NCBI RefSeq assembly: GCF_900142465.1
Contig: NZ_FRAX01000012.1
Coordinates: forward strand, 1-64,000
Length of the DNA stretch: 64,000 bases
Direction: 5' to 3'
Source of the DNA: Fibrobacter sp. UWH6
GTDB taxonomy: Bacteria > Fibrobacterota > Fibrobacteria > Fibrobacterales > Fibrobacteraceae
The notes under the pieces were generated by a model. The model was not told where the DNA came from, searched no databases, and was given only the letters and a program-made list of their open reading frames with translations. Position numbers and translations under genes: made by a program. Each line of letters opens with the position of its first letter. The stretch's first letter is position 1. Below, piece after piece: positions 32,966 to 41,326 of this stretch.

Positions 32966-33982
32966 TTAATCATCAAGATCGGCGAGATCGTCTTCGGCAG
33001 CCTTCAGATCGTCTGCGTCCGGTCCCATGATATCTTCATCTTCTTCATCAAGGGAGTCGCCCATGCCGCCCAGCTGGTATTCCACCTTGCGGGCTTCCTT
33101 GGACTGACCAAGCTTGAGGATGAATGCACATTCTTCGCAGTAACCGAGATGCTTATCGACCCAGAATTCCGGAGACACCAGGTTGCGGTTGCAACGGGTA
33201 CACATCTGGGATGCAGCTTCGCGTTCGAAAGCCAGGTTCTGTTCTTCCAGTTCCTTAAGGATACGTTCAGTCAGTTCTTCCTGAGTTTCTTCAGCAAGAG
33301 AAGCCTTGTGACGGATAGCTGCAGTGGGCTTCATTTCGAGACTCTTCATTTCAGAAGACATCTTCTTCTTGTTGGAACGGTCTTCCTGTTCATCAATTTC
33401 GACGAACATGACAGACTTAGACAACTTCTTGACGCCTTCCAGCAAAACAGCATAGTCGTACTTGGAGTCAACCTTGGATTCAGCCTTGGGCTCAACCTTC
33501 ACTTCCACTTTTTCTTCCTTGACTTCAACCTTTGCAGTCTTTGCATGAGCCTTTTCTTCGGCCTTGGGAGCTTCCTTCACGGCGGCCTTTGCAGTCTTTG
33601 CAGGAGCCTTTTCAGCAACCTTTTCTTCGGCCTTCGGAGTTTCCTTCGCTGCAGCCTTAGAAGCCTTGGTTTCCTTGGCACTTGCCTTGGAAGCCTTTGC
33701 AGGAGCGGATTCAGCAGCCTTGGCTGCGGCCTTTGCCTTGGCGGGAGCAGCCTTTTCAACCTTTTCAACCTTTTCGGCAGCCTTGGCAGCCGGTTTGGCA
33801 GCAGACTTAGAAGCAGTCTTGGAGGCAGTTTCCTTGGCAGCAGACTTTGCGGCCTTGGGAACTTCCTTTTCTACAGGCTTAGTTGCCGGTTTCTTGGCTG
33901 CACTGGCAGTGGCAGTCTTTTTTGCAGCCGGTTTCTTTTCGGCGGCCTTGGTTTCCTTCGTTGCAACTTTCTTAGAACTCAT
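32966..33982 (-). CDS. histone-H1-like N-terminus fused to a DksA/TraR-like zinc-ribbon protein
   Basis: 338 aa, cytoplasmic. Residues 1 to about 165 are Lys/Ala/Pro/Glu low-complexity (KKPAAKKTATASAAKKPA, repeated KAAKSAAKE) like bacterial H1-type proteins. The next 70 residues are helical with ELTERILKELEEQNLAFERE. A zinc ribbon is CTRCNRNLVSPEFWVDKHLG followed by YCEECA, in the position it has in DksA/TraR. The tail is strongly acidic (DDLKAAEDDLADLDD). A basic end plus a zinc finger suggests DNA or RNA polymerase binding; this is inference. It starts 3 nt after the stop of the cyclophilin gene, with the SD inside that gene's end. Confidence 0.75.
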   Translation of the reverse strand: MSSKKVATKETKAAEKKPAAKKTATASAAKKPATKPVEKEVPKAAKSAAKETASKTASKSAAKPAAKAAEKVEKVEKAAPAKAKAAAKAAESAPAKASKASAKETKASKAAAKETPKAEEKVAEKAPAKTAKAAVKEAPKAEEKAHAKTAKVEVKEEKVEVKVEPKAESKVDSKYDYAVLLEGVKKLSKSVMFVEIDEQEDRSNKKKMSSEMKSLEMKPTAAIRHKASLAEETQEELTERILKELEEQNLAFEREAASQMCTRCNRNLVSPEFWVDKHLGYCEECAFILKLGQSKEARKVEYQLGGMGDSLDEEDEDIMGPDADDLKAAEDDLADLDD

Positions 33983-33985
33983 AGA

Positions 33986-34540
33986 TTACTTCTTTTCTTC
34001 GATTTTAATGTTTAAAATTGGGTCGTTCGGTTCAATGCGGCAAACAATATCTTGCCCCTGAAGAACGCGGCCAAACACAGTATGCTTGCCATCCAGGTGG
34101 TGCTGCGGTGTCTGAGTAATAAAGAACTGAGATCCGTTGGTGTTGGGGCCACGGTTCGCCATAGAAATCACACCGGCATCATGAACCAGGCTGCTGATTT
34201 CATCGTCAATGGTGTATCCAGGACCGCCGGTGCCATTTCCCTTAGGATCGCCACCCTGAATCATAAAACCGTTAATCACACGATGGAACAGAAGTCCATT
34301 GTAAAAACCGCTATTGGAAAGTTCAACAAAGTTTGCCACCGTATTCGGAGCAGCCTTAAAATCCAGTTCCACGACAATAGGACCTTCATGAGTAGAAATG
34401 GTCGCTACAATGGACTTGATTCCAGTATAATCCTTATTGAAGACCTTCCCTTTTTCGCCATCAGCAAATGTCAAGGAAAAAAGCCCACACAGACCAACAC
34501 AAAAAACACATGCAAGTGCTAATTTCTTGAACAGTTTCAT
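33986..34540 (-). CDS. peptidyl-prolyl cis-trans isomerase, cyclophilin type
   Basis: 184 aa, exported. The signal peptide MKLFKKLALACVFCVGLCGLF is cleaved near FADGEK. The cyclophilin core has VELSNSGFYNGLLFHRVINGF, then MIQGGDPKGNGTGGPGYTIDDE and GSQFFITQTPQHHLDGKHTVFG: the active Arg, Phe, Gln and His are all present. It helps fold periplasmic or outer-membrane proteins. ATG 34540 is chosen because it gives the signal peptide and GGAATC lies before it; the long upstream ORF extension overlaps lepA. TTGACA occurs about 35 nt upstream of the start. Co-transcribed with the zinc-ribbon protein. Confidence 0.9.
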   Translation of the reverse strand: MKLFKKLALACVFCVGLCGLFSLTFADGEKGKVFNKDYTGIKSIVATISTHEGPIVVELDFKAAPNTVANFVELSNSGFYNGLLFHRVINGFMIQGGDPKGNGTGGPGYTIDDEISSLVHDAGVISMANRGPNTNGSQFFITQTPQHHLDGKHTVFGRVLQGQDIVCRIEPNDPILNIKIEEKK

Positions 34541-34641
34541 AGATTCCATCATGTAATCGTATACGAACGAGTTTTTGTCAATAAAAACTAATTGCCTGTA
34601 GAATATAGAATATATCGGTTCGGGGGAGGCTGAGCATTTTC

Positions 34642-34649
34642 TATATTTG
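34642..34649 (+). promoter_or_regulatory. -10 element of lepA
   Basis: TATATTTG, 57 nt before the first base of ATG 34706, giving a leader of about 50 nt. -35 weak. Confidence 0.45.
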
Positions 34650-34705
34650 GGCGAAATTAAGACGCTTTTAACGAAGTTCTCAACAACTGGAACCAATAGC
34701 TCACT

Positions 34706-36529
34706 ATGGCTCATAACGACAATATCAGAAACTTCAGTATTATCGCCCACATCGACCACGGTAAATCCACCCTGGCCGACCGAATGATCGAACTGACCAA
34801 GACCGTTTCCAAGAACGAAATGATGAACCAGCTCCTGGACGACATGGACCTGGAACGCGAACGCGGTATCACCATCAAGGCCCACGCCATCCGCATGGTC
34901 TACGAACGTGACGGCAAGGAATACATTCTGAACATGATCGACACCCCGGGTCACGTGGACTTCACCTATGAAGTGAGCCGTTCCCTAGCCGCTTGCGAAG
35001 GAGCCATCCTGGTGGTGGACGCAAGCCAGGGCATCGAAGCCCAGACCCTCTCCAACCTGTACCTGGCCATCGAGAACAACCTGGAAGTGATTCCCGTCTT
35101 GAACAAGGTTGACTTGCCGGGTGCCCAGCCCGACCACTTCGCCCAGATGATCGGCGACCTGCTAGGCTACGATCCGGATAAGATTCCCCGCATTTCTGCA
35201 AAGACCGGCCTGAACGTAGAACAGGTCCTGGACAAGATCGTCGATGAAATTCCCGCCCCCACTGGCGAAAGCGATAAGCCCCTGAAGGCATTGATCTTTG
35301 ACTCCGTGTACGATTCCTACCGCGGCGTGATCAACTACATCCGTATTGTAGAAGGCACCCTGAAGCCCGGCATGAAGATCCGCATGATGAAGACCGGCGG
35401 CGAATACATGGTCACCGAAGTAGGTACCTTCAGCATGCGTCGCGACCCCAAGCCGGAACTGACTGCAGGCATGGTAGGCTATGTGCTTGCCAACGTGAAG
35501 ACCATTAGCGACGTGAAGATCGGCGACACCTTGACCGACGCAGCAAATCCTGCAACGGAGCCCCTGCCCGGCTACAAGGATATCCTCCCCATGATCTATT
35601 CCGGTATCTACCCCATCAATCCGGAAGATTACAAGGACCTGCGCGAAGCTCTTGAAAAGTTGCGCTTGAACGACTCCGCCCTCACCTGGGAACCGGAAAC
35701 TTCCGAAGCCTTGGGCTTTGGTTTCCGCACTGGCTTCCTGGGACTCTTGCACATGGAAATCGTGCAGGAACGCTTGGACCGCGAATTTAACGTAGACATC
35801 ATTACCACCGTCCCCAACGTGGAGTACCACGTTTACATGAGCGATGGCGAAATGATCAAGATCGAAAGCCCCAGCAAGCTTCCCGACGCCAGCCGCTACG
35901 ACCACATCGAAGAACCTTACGTAAAGGCCCAGATCTTTACCCCCAAGGAATTCGTGGGCGCCCTCATGACCCTCTGCGACGAAAAGCGCGGCGAGTTCGA
36001 GACCATGGAATACCTGGACGAAACCAAGTGTATCTTGAAGTACAACCTGCCCCTGGCAGAAATCATGTTCGACTTCTATGACCGTCTGAAGTCCGTGAGC
36101 CGCGGTTACGCCGGTCTGGATTACGCCCCCATGGGCTACCGCCAGAACAACCTGGTGAAGCTGGACATCCTTTTGAACGGTGATCCAGTGGACGCCTTCT
36201 CCGTGATTATCCATCGCGACAAGGCCCACACTTACGCCAACGCCATCTGCGTCAAGCTGAAGGACCTTATTCCCCGTCAGCAGTTCGACGTGGCTATCCA
36301 GGGTGCCATCGGCGGAAAGATCATCAGCCGCAGCACCGTGAAGGCAGTACGTAAGGACGTGCTTGCCAAGTGCTATGGCGGTGACATTACCCGTAAGCGC
36401 AAGCTCCTTGAAAAGCAGAAGGAAGGTAAGAAGCGCATGAAGAGCATCGGCTCTGTGGAAGTGCCCCAGAAGGCATTCCTCGCAGTTCTTTCCCTCTCCG
36501 ACAATTCCTCCGGCGGCAGCGAAGACTAA
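34706..36529 (+). CDS. lepA: elongation factor 4 (LepA)
   Basis: 607 aa GTPase that back-translocates or remodels ribosomes. G1 [14 protein letters not shown], switch [14 protein letters not shown]3 [13 protein letters not shown]4 NKVDLP, G5 SAKTGLNVE. The LepA-specific C-terminus [19 protein letters not shown] is intact. The gene is directly followed after 18 nt by lepB, the same order as in E. coli. No clear SD. Long minus-strand ORFs across it are shadows. Confidence 0.97.
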   Translation: MAHNDNIRNFSIIAHIDHGKSTLADRMIELTKTVSKNEMMNQLLDDMDLERERGITIKAHAIRMVYERDGKEYILNMIDTPGHVDFTYEVSRSLAACEGAILVVDASQGIEAQTLSNLYLAIENNLEVIPVLNKVDLPGAQPDHFAQMIGDLLGYDPDKIPRISAKTGLNVEQVLDKIVDEIPAPTGESDKPLKALIFDSVYDSYRGVINYIRIVEGTLKPGMKIRMMKTGGEYMVTEVGTFSMRRDPKPELTAGMVGYVLANVKTISDVKIGDTLTDAANPATEPLPGYKDILPMIYSGIYPINPEDYKDLREALEKLRLNDSALTWEPETSEALGFGFRTGFLGLLHMEIVQERLDREFNVDIITTVPNVEYHVYMSDGEMIKIESPSKLPDASRYDHIEEPYVKAQIFTPKEFVGALMTLCDEKRGEFETMEYLDETKCILKYNLPLAEIMFDFYDRLKSVSRGYAGLDYAPMGYRQNNLVKLDILLNGDPVDAFSVIIHRDKAHTYANAICVKLKDLIPRQQFDVAIQGAIGGKIISRSTVKAVRKDVLAKCYGGDITRKRKLLEKQKEGKKRMKSIGSVEVPQKAFLAVLSLSDNSSGGSED

Positions 36530-36547
36530 TCGAGGCGGGGTTAAGAG

Positions 36548-37801
36548 TTGTCTAGACTAGACCGAAAAGTTAGGCGTTTGCAGAGGCGTAACAGCCAAAG
36601 CCACGCCTTCTTTTTGTTTTTCGTCCTGATAGCCATATTCGCGGCATCCATTTTAGCCCGATACTACGTAATCGATCCGGTGCAGATTCCCGACTCTTCC
36701 ATGTTCCCTAAGTTCAAGGAACGCTCGGTTGTCTGGGTATGCAAGCTCCCCCAATGCGCATCATCTGCCAAGGAGCAGGATTACGTCCTGGCAAAGTTCT
36801 ATAGCAACGTGTATATGATCCGCAGGATTATCGCCATGCCGGGCGATACAATCAGCATCTCGGACAAGGGTAAAGTCATTACGCCCCACCGCCACTTCAA
36901 ATGGAAAGGCGAAGACGCATTCATCCAGACCCAATCCATCTACATTCCCAAAATCGGCGACACCCTCAGATTCGAACAACTGAACGAAGTAGAACAGGAT
37001 TACCTGATTTCATACCTCCATAGCCTAGGCGAAAAAGTATTCGTCAAGACCACCTTGTGGCAAGGCGAAAGAGAAATCAATATTGACCGTGTCGGTGCAA
37101 CCAAGATCGCAAACAGACAGGTCAGCCTAAAGGAAATTGACTTTCTGCCCTGGCAAGACCGTTACCTGATTGAACTCCAGATTAGACGGAGTGAACCCGG
37201 TAATTCACCAATCAAGTTAAAACGCAAACTATATAGAATAAAGCAAAAGGAACTGCCTCCTACAAATATCGCGGAACAAGACTCCCTGCAAGACTCTGTA
37301 GACATCTCCTTGACCCCACCAGGCGAAGTTGCAGTCCCAGAAATTGCCAAGGTCGATACGGCAAGCGACGAACCGCAGCCACCTCCCCCACCCGAAGAGA
37401 CTGCGGAACCACTAGACGAAGTAATCATTACAAAGGACTGTTACTTCCTAGCCTGCGAAAAAGGATCCAACTGCCCCGACTCCCGTGAACTAGGTTACTT
37501 CTCTGCCGACCACATTGTGGGGCTCCACCTAAAGACCCCCGACAAGATAAAGGCGAAGTTCGTAGACCCGGCCCTCACCTACGTCAAAGCAGCAGAAGTC
37601 GTAGCCAAGGACATCTGGAGGATCGTAAAGGACTCCGCAGAAAAAGCCTACAATTTCGTGGTTGAAATCTTCAAGAGCGACGAGGCTGACGAAAGCGAAA
37701 AGGATGATGAAAGCGAAGACGCTCCCAGCAAGAAGGTCAAGAAACCTCAGCCGACTAAGCCCCGAAAGTCAGCCATCAAACGCGAAGACATGGAGCCCTA
37801 A
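36548..37801 (+). CDS. lepB: signal peptidase I-like protein with Lys-to-Arg change at the active site
   Basis: 417 aa, TTG start. A single N-terminal anchor (FFLFFVLIAIFAASILARYYV) is followed by the S26 fold. The nucleophile Ser51 is present in IPDSSMFPKF. The general base Lys of IKRAVGLPGD-type sequences is replaced: here IRRIIAMPGD (codons CGC AGG, Arg92-Arg93). The third box keeps PDSRELGYFSADHIVG but has lost GDN. A 190-residue insert with an acidic/Pro-rich part (EPQPPPPPEETAEP) and a long Lys/Glu tail (SEKDDESEDAPSKKVKKP) are unusual. It may be an inactive paralogue or use Arg; another signal peptidase may exist elsewhere. Confidence 0.8.
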   Translation: MSRLDRKVRRLQRRNSQSHAFFLFFVLIAIFAASILARYYVIDPVQIPDSSMFPKFKERSVVWVCKLPQCASSAKEQDYVLAKFYSNVYMIRRIIAMPGDTISISDKGKVITPHRHFKWKGEDAFIQTQSIYIPKIGDTLRFEQLNEVEQDYLISYLHSLGEKVFVKTTLWQGEREINIDRVGATKIANRQVSLKEIDFLPWQDRYLIELQIRRSEPGNSPIKLKRKLYRIKQKELPPTNIAEQDSLQDSVDISLTPPGEVAVPEIAKVDTASDEPQPPPPPEETAEPLDEVIITKDCYFLACEKGSNCPDSRELGYFSADHIVGLHLKTPDKIKAKFVDPALTYVKAAEVVAKDIWRIVKDSAEKAYNFVVEIFKSDEADESEKDDESEDAPSKKVKKPQPTKPRKSAIKREDMEP

Positions 37802-37837
37802 CACGAAATCCTAATCGTAGGTTCCAATCGCAAAACC

Positions 37838-37865
37838 AAACGCTAAATTTCAAACACTAAATTTC
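37838..37865. repeat. two tandem 14-bp repeats
   Basis: AAACGCTAAATTTC and AAACACTAAATTTC, adjacent, followed by a partial third unit AAACGG, between lepB and the next terminator. Confidence 0.6.
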
Positions 37866-37887
37866 AAACGGAATCATTCCGATAAAA

Positions 37888-37923
37888 AAGAAAGGCGGCC
37901 GGTAAAACCAGCCGTCTTTCTTT
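37888..37923. terminator. bidirectional terminator between lepB and the DUF1015 gene
   Basis: Stem AAAGAAAGGCGGC / GCCGTCTTTCTTT (one G-U), with A-rich left and T-rich right sides, so it works in both directions. Confidence 0.85.
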
Positions 37924-37944
37924 ATAGTCCATTCGCTTTCGGAA

Positions 37945-39798
37945 TTAGTCCAGAGTGTGAACCAGCAGACCGTCGCGGAGCTTAGGTTCGAACCAGGTGC
38001 TCTTGGGCGGCATGATTTCGCCAGCGTCGGCGATGTTCATGAGCTGATCCAGAGTGGTCGGATACATGGCAAATGCGCAAGCGCATTCACCGCTATCGAC
38101 ACGCTTCACCAGTTCGCCGAGACCACGGATACCACCGACGAAGTCGATGTTCTTGGAGGTACGAGGATCATCAACGTCGAAGAGGGGCTTCAGGATGAGC
38201 TTCTGGAGGAGAGCCACGTCAAGGCTATCTACGGGGCCAAGGTTCTGGAGGTATTCAGCCTTGAAGGTGCAAGCATACCACTTGCCGCCCATGTAGAAGT
38301 TGACCTGGTTCTGCTTTGCGGGGCTCTGCATTTCAGCCAGCGGAGCAATGTCAAAGACCTTTTCCATTTCAGCCATGAGCTGTTCCGGAGTACGGCCGTT
38401 CAGAGACTTGAGAACGCGGTTGTAGTCCAAAATCTTCAGCTGGGTGCTGGGGAACAGGATAGCGAGATAGCGGTTGAATTCTTCTTCACCAGTGTAGGTG
38501 CCGGCCTTCTTGGCTTCTTCGGCACGGTAGCTAGCGGCACGAGCGCCTGCAGCACTACGGTGGTGACCGTCGGCGATGTAGCTCACGGGAACAGCTTCGA
38601 AAGCCTTGCGGATAGCGGCGATCTTGGCGTCGTCTTCGATAACCCACACAGTGTGGCCAAAGCCATCAGCTTCGGTAACGAAGTCATAGGTGGGAGCAGT
38701 CTTGATTACGTCAGCCAGCAAAGCAAACTGACCTTCGTCACGGTAGGTCAGGAACACCGGACCAGTGTTGGCGTTGGTGCCCAGAACGTGGCGGAGACGG
38801 TCTTCTTCCTTGTCTGCGCGGGTCAGTTCGTGCTTCTTGATGGTACCATTGAAATAGTCTTCTGCAGGAACGCAGCAAACCAGACCGTACTGTTCGCGGC
38901 CGTTCATGGTCTGGCGATAAATGTAAAGGCAGTCCTTCTTGTCGTGAGCGATAACGCCATCGGCAATCATCTTGTCCAGGTTTTCGCGAGCGTGGGCATA
39001 GACCTTAGGATCGTATGCATCCAGGCTGTCGTCCAGTTCCAGTTCGGAACGGGTAACGCGGAGGTAGGAGTGAGGAAGGCCCTGAGCCATTTCCTTGGCT
39101 TCAGCGCGGTTCATCACGTCGTACGGGAGAGCGGAGATGTTCTTGGCTTCGGCCGGATCAACGGGGCGCAGAGCCTTGAACGGGTAGATGTGCATCATAG
39201 GTTTCTTTCCTTTGTTGCGTGTTTCTTTGATTAAAACTTCATCTTCGGCAATCAGATTGTGAATATAGCCCGTCTTGGCGGCAAGCCACTTCTTTTTGCG
39301 GTAGCCCACCACGAAGTAGGCGATAAAGAAGAAAATAAAGCCAGTAATGGTGGCAATAATTTCGATACCCACCAGGAAGGCGAAAAGGTGACCGGAAGCG
39401 TTGTGCCACAGGTTACCCATGATCGTACCGAAATTGCTCCAGGAGACCTGTTCGAATTCCTTGAGGAAGTCAAAACTGATGGCTTCGGGCTGCACAATGG
39501 CACAGCCAAGAGCATAACCTGCCGGATAGAAAAAGCCGAACTGAGTGACCGGGTTAGCCACAAAATCTGCGATGACACCGGGAACCTTGGGCAACTTGAA
39601 CAAGGCGCAAGTAGCCACAGTCATAATGATGGCAACGCCAAAGGTGGGACTCACACCAATAAACACACCCACAAATACAGACCAGGCCACTTCCAGAGCA
39701 TCGTGACGCCTCGGGAACATTCTATTGTAATAAATGCGGCTAAGGCGCTTATACTTGGATTCCTGACGTCTTTTGGGGATTCTATCTAAAACACTCAT
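37945..39798 (-). CDS. DUF2062-DUF1015 fusion protein
   Basis: 617 aa. Residues 1-190 have the DUF2062 signature (RHDALEVAWSVFVGVFIGVSPTFG, two to three membrane segments, FFFIAYFVVGYRKKKW). From residue 201, MMHIYPFKALRPVDPAEAKN begins a full DUF1015 protein (LPYDVMNRAEA, ADGHHRSAAG, GECACAFAMYPT). DUF1015 proteins are widespread with no established function. These are separate genes in other organisms. At the joint there is ATG 39198 with AAAGGAAAG 6 nt before it, so a separate DUF1015 product could be made. TATCTTTG lies 16 nt before ATG 39798. Confidence 0.85.
   Translation of the reverse strand: MSVLDRIPKRRQESKYKRLSRIYYNRMFPRRHDALEVAWSVFVGVFIGVSPTFGVAIIMTVATCALFKLPKVPGVIADFVANPVTQFGFFYPAGYALGCAIVQPEAISFDFLKEFEQVSWSNFGTIMGNLWHNASGHLFAFLVGIEIIATITGFIFFFIAYFVVGYRKKKWLAAKTGYIHNLIAEDEVLIKETRNKGKKPMMHIYPFKALRPVDPAEAKNISALPYDVMNRAEAKEMAQGLPHSYLRVTRSELELDDSLDAYDPKVYAHARENLDKMIADGVIAHDKKDCLYIYRQTMNGREQYGLVCCVPAEDYFNGTIKKHELTRADKEEDRLRHVLGTNANTGPVFLTYRDEGQFALLADVIKTAPTYDFVTEADGFGHTVWVIEDDAKIAAIRKAFEAVPVSYIADGHHRSAAGARAASYRAEEAKKAGTYTGEEEFNRYLAILFPSTQLKILDYNRVLKSLNGRTPEQLMAEMEKVFDIAPLAEMQSPAKQNQVNFYMGGKWYACTFKAEYLQNLGPVDSLDVALLQKLILKPLFDVDDPRTSKNIDFVGGIRGLGELVKRVDSGECACAFAMYPTTLDQLMNIADAGEIMPPKSTWFEPKLRDGLLVHTLD
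39198..39213 (-). promoter_or_regulatory. internal ribosome binding site and start for a stand-alone DUF1015 product
   Basis: On the minus strand AAAGGAAAG (39213-39205) precedes ATG 39198-39196, in frame, exactly where DUF1015 homologues begin (MHIYPFKALRP). Confidence 0.5.
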
Positions 39799-39824
39799 AT
39801 GGTTTGCAAAGATAGCAATTTTTC

Positions 39825-39832
39825 TACATTTT
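39825..39832 (+). promoter_or_regulatory. -10-like element, probably leaderless start of greB
   Basis: TACATTTT with first T 13 nt before ATG 39838. No SD. Confidence 0.4.
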
Positions 39833-39837
39833 TAATC

Positions 39838-40305
39838 ATGAAACATCTGATATCGCAAGAAGGTTTTGACAAGTTCAAGGCGGAATGGGAACATTTGAAG
39901 TTCGTGGAACGCCCCGCCATGATCAACCAGGTCCAGGCAGCCGCTGCCGAAGGTGACCGTAGCGAAAATGCAGCCTACACTTATGGCCGTATGCGAGTCC
40001 GCGAAATCGACCGCCGCCTCCGCGAACTGGATCGAATCCTGGACGGTGCCCAGGTGGTTGCCGCCCCCGCCTCTGACGACGGCTCCATCAGATTCGGCGC
40101 TACCGTCAAGATGAAAGATATCAAGACCAAGCGCGAACGCATCTACAGCATTGTAGGCGAAAAGGAAATCAACCCGCTGGAAGGCAAGATCAGTATGAAG
40201 TCACCCGTCGGCGAAGCCCTCATGGGAAAGAAGCAAGGCGAACAAGTGCAAGTACAGGCCCCCAAAGGCCTAATCACCTACGAAATCGTGGAAGTAAGTT
40301 ATTAA
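39838..40305 (+). CDS. greB: transcription elongation factor GreA/GreB family, GreB-like
   Basis: 155 aa. The N-terminal coiled coil carries the acidic tip GDRSENAAYTYGRMRVREIDRRLREL, which is closer to GreB (GDRSENADYxYGKKRLREIDRR) than to GreA. The C-terminal FKBP-like domain ends ALMGKKQGEQVQVQAP plus KGLITYEIVEVSY. It rescues backtracked RNA polymerase by transcript cleavage. ATG 39838 (MKHLISQEGFDKF) is the family start; an in-frame ATG 39 nt earlier is unlikely. Divergent from the DUF2062 fusion gene. Confidence 0.9.
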   Translation: MKHLISQEGFDKFKAEWEHLKFVERPAMINQVQAAAAEGDRSENAAYTYGRMRVREIDRRLRELDRILDGAQVVAAPASDDGSIRFGATVKMKDIKTKRERIYSIVGEKEINPLEGKISMKSPVGEALMGKKQGEQVQVQAPKGLITYEIVEVSY

Positions 40306-40315
40306 GTATTGAAGC

Positions 40316-40424
40316 CGGTCGCTTCGCGCCCTCTGAGGTTCGATGCGGAAACCCCTCAAACCTCAAAGCATCCGAAGGATGCGCCCTCTCACCTCAAAGC
40401 GGCAACGCCGCGACCTCGTACCTG
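40316..40424. repeat. hairpin repeat family, two to three copies
   Basis: Constant flank ACCTCAAAGC followed by hairpins GCATCC-GAA-GGATGC and GCGGC-AAC-GCCGC, then CGACCTCGTACCT; a truncated copy GGTCGCTTCGC begins the block. Same family as 19853-19978 with different but still paired stems. Confidence 0.75.
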
Positions 40425-40426
40425 TT

Positions 40427-41317
40427 ATGTTTATCGATTCTCATTGCCATTTGGATGCTTACGAGGAATATTCTGGCGAAACGCTGGATGCACTTTTTGC
40501 CCGCCTGCAGGCCGCAACGGATGCCGCACGCTTAAATTCAACCAACTCCGCCGCCTTCCCCATTCCCGACCTCAGTAGCCAAAAAAGCTGGAGCAGCTCC
40601 AAGTCCAACACGCCCGACCCTAACATACGCATGCCCGAAGCATTCATCCACGTGGCCTGCGACCCCAAGGATCTAGACAAAGGCGTCGAGCTTATCGAAA
40701 AATACAGTTTCGTATACGGCGCATTCGGAATCCACCCGGAATACGTCAGCGTCACCACTCCCGACGACGAAGCCCGCATTGCAGGCCTCCTGAAGCACCC
40801 CAAGTGCGTCGCCTGTGGCGAAATCGGCCTCGACTACCATTACGGTGCCGACAAAAAAATCGACCAGTGCAAACTCTTTGAACGTCAGCTGTCTATCGGC
40901 ATAGACTCCGGCAAGCCCCTGGTATTCCACCTCCGCGAAGCCGACGAAGACGCCCTGGCCATTCTCCGTAACGCAAACCTGCACGACCGCAACATCCACG
41001 TACATTGCTTTACGGGTTCTCCCGAATTCGTCGAAGAACTTCTGTCCCTAGACGCAAACGTGTTCATCGGATTTACCGGGATCGTCACCTTCAAGAGTGC
41101 CCAGAACGTCCGTGACGCCGCCATGCTGGTCCCCTACAACCAGATCCTGCTAGAAACAGATTCCCCCTACATGGCCCCCGTGCCCCACCGCGGAAAGACC
41201 TGCCATTCCGGATTCATTCCCTACACCGCCCAGATGCTTTCGGACATCAAAAAAATACCTGTAGATGAACTCTACAGGCAATGTCGCGAAAATACTCGCC
41301 AGTGTTACGGAATCTAG
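40427..41317 (+). CDS. TatD-family hydrolase
   Basis: 296 aa. Metal ligands in order: MFIDSHCHLDAY (HxH), ACGEIGLDYHY, PLVFHLREADED, NIHVHCFTGS, LLETDSPYMAPVPHRGK. This is the standard TatD/YcfH pattern, so an active Mg-dependent DNase or D-aminoacyl-tRNA deacylase is likely. A Ser/Asn-rich insert (SSQKSWSSSKSNTPD) lies after residue 45. ATG 40427 gives the conserved N-terminus; the ORF upstream of it runs through the repeat block. It probably shares a transcript with greB across that block. Confidence 0.9.
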   Translation: MFIDSHCHLDAYEEYSGETLDALFARLQAATDAARLNSTNSAAFPIPDLSSQKSWSSSKSNTPDPNIRMPEAFIHVACDPKDLDKGVELIEKYSFVYGAFGIHPEYVSVTTPDDEARIAGLLKHPKCVACGEIGLDYHYGADKKIDQCKLFERQLSIGIDSGKPLVFHLREADEDALAILRNANLHDRNIHVHCFTGSPEFVEELLSLDANVFIGFTGIVTFKSAQNVRDAAMLVPYNQILLETDSPYMAPVPHRGKTCHSGFIPYTAQMLSDIKKIPVDELYRQCRENTRQCYGI

Positions 41318-41326
41318 GCTGAAAGT

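Noticed and set aside
33564-34061. 165-residue Ala-rich plus-strand ORF
   Set aside because: Reverse complement of the Lys/Ala-rich arm of the H1-like gene.
34541-34954. N-terminal extension of the cyclophilin
   Set aside because: The open frame continues antisense into lepA; the signal peptide starts at 34540.
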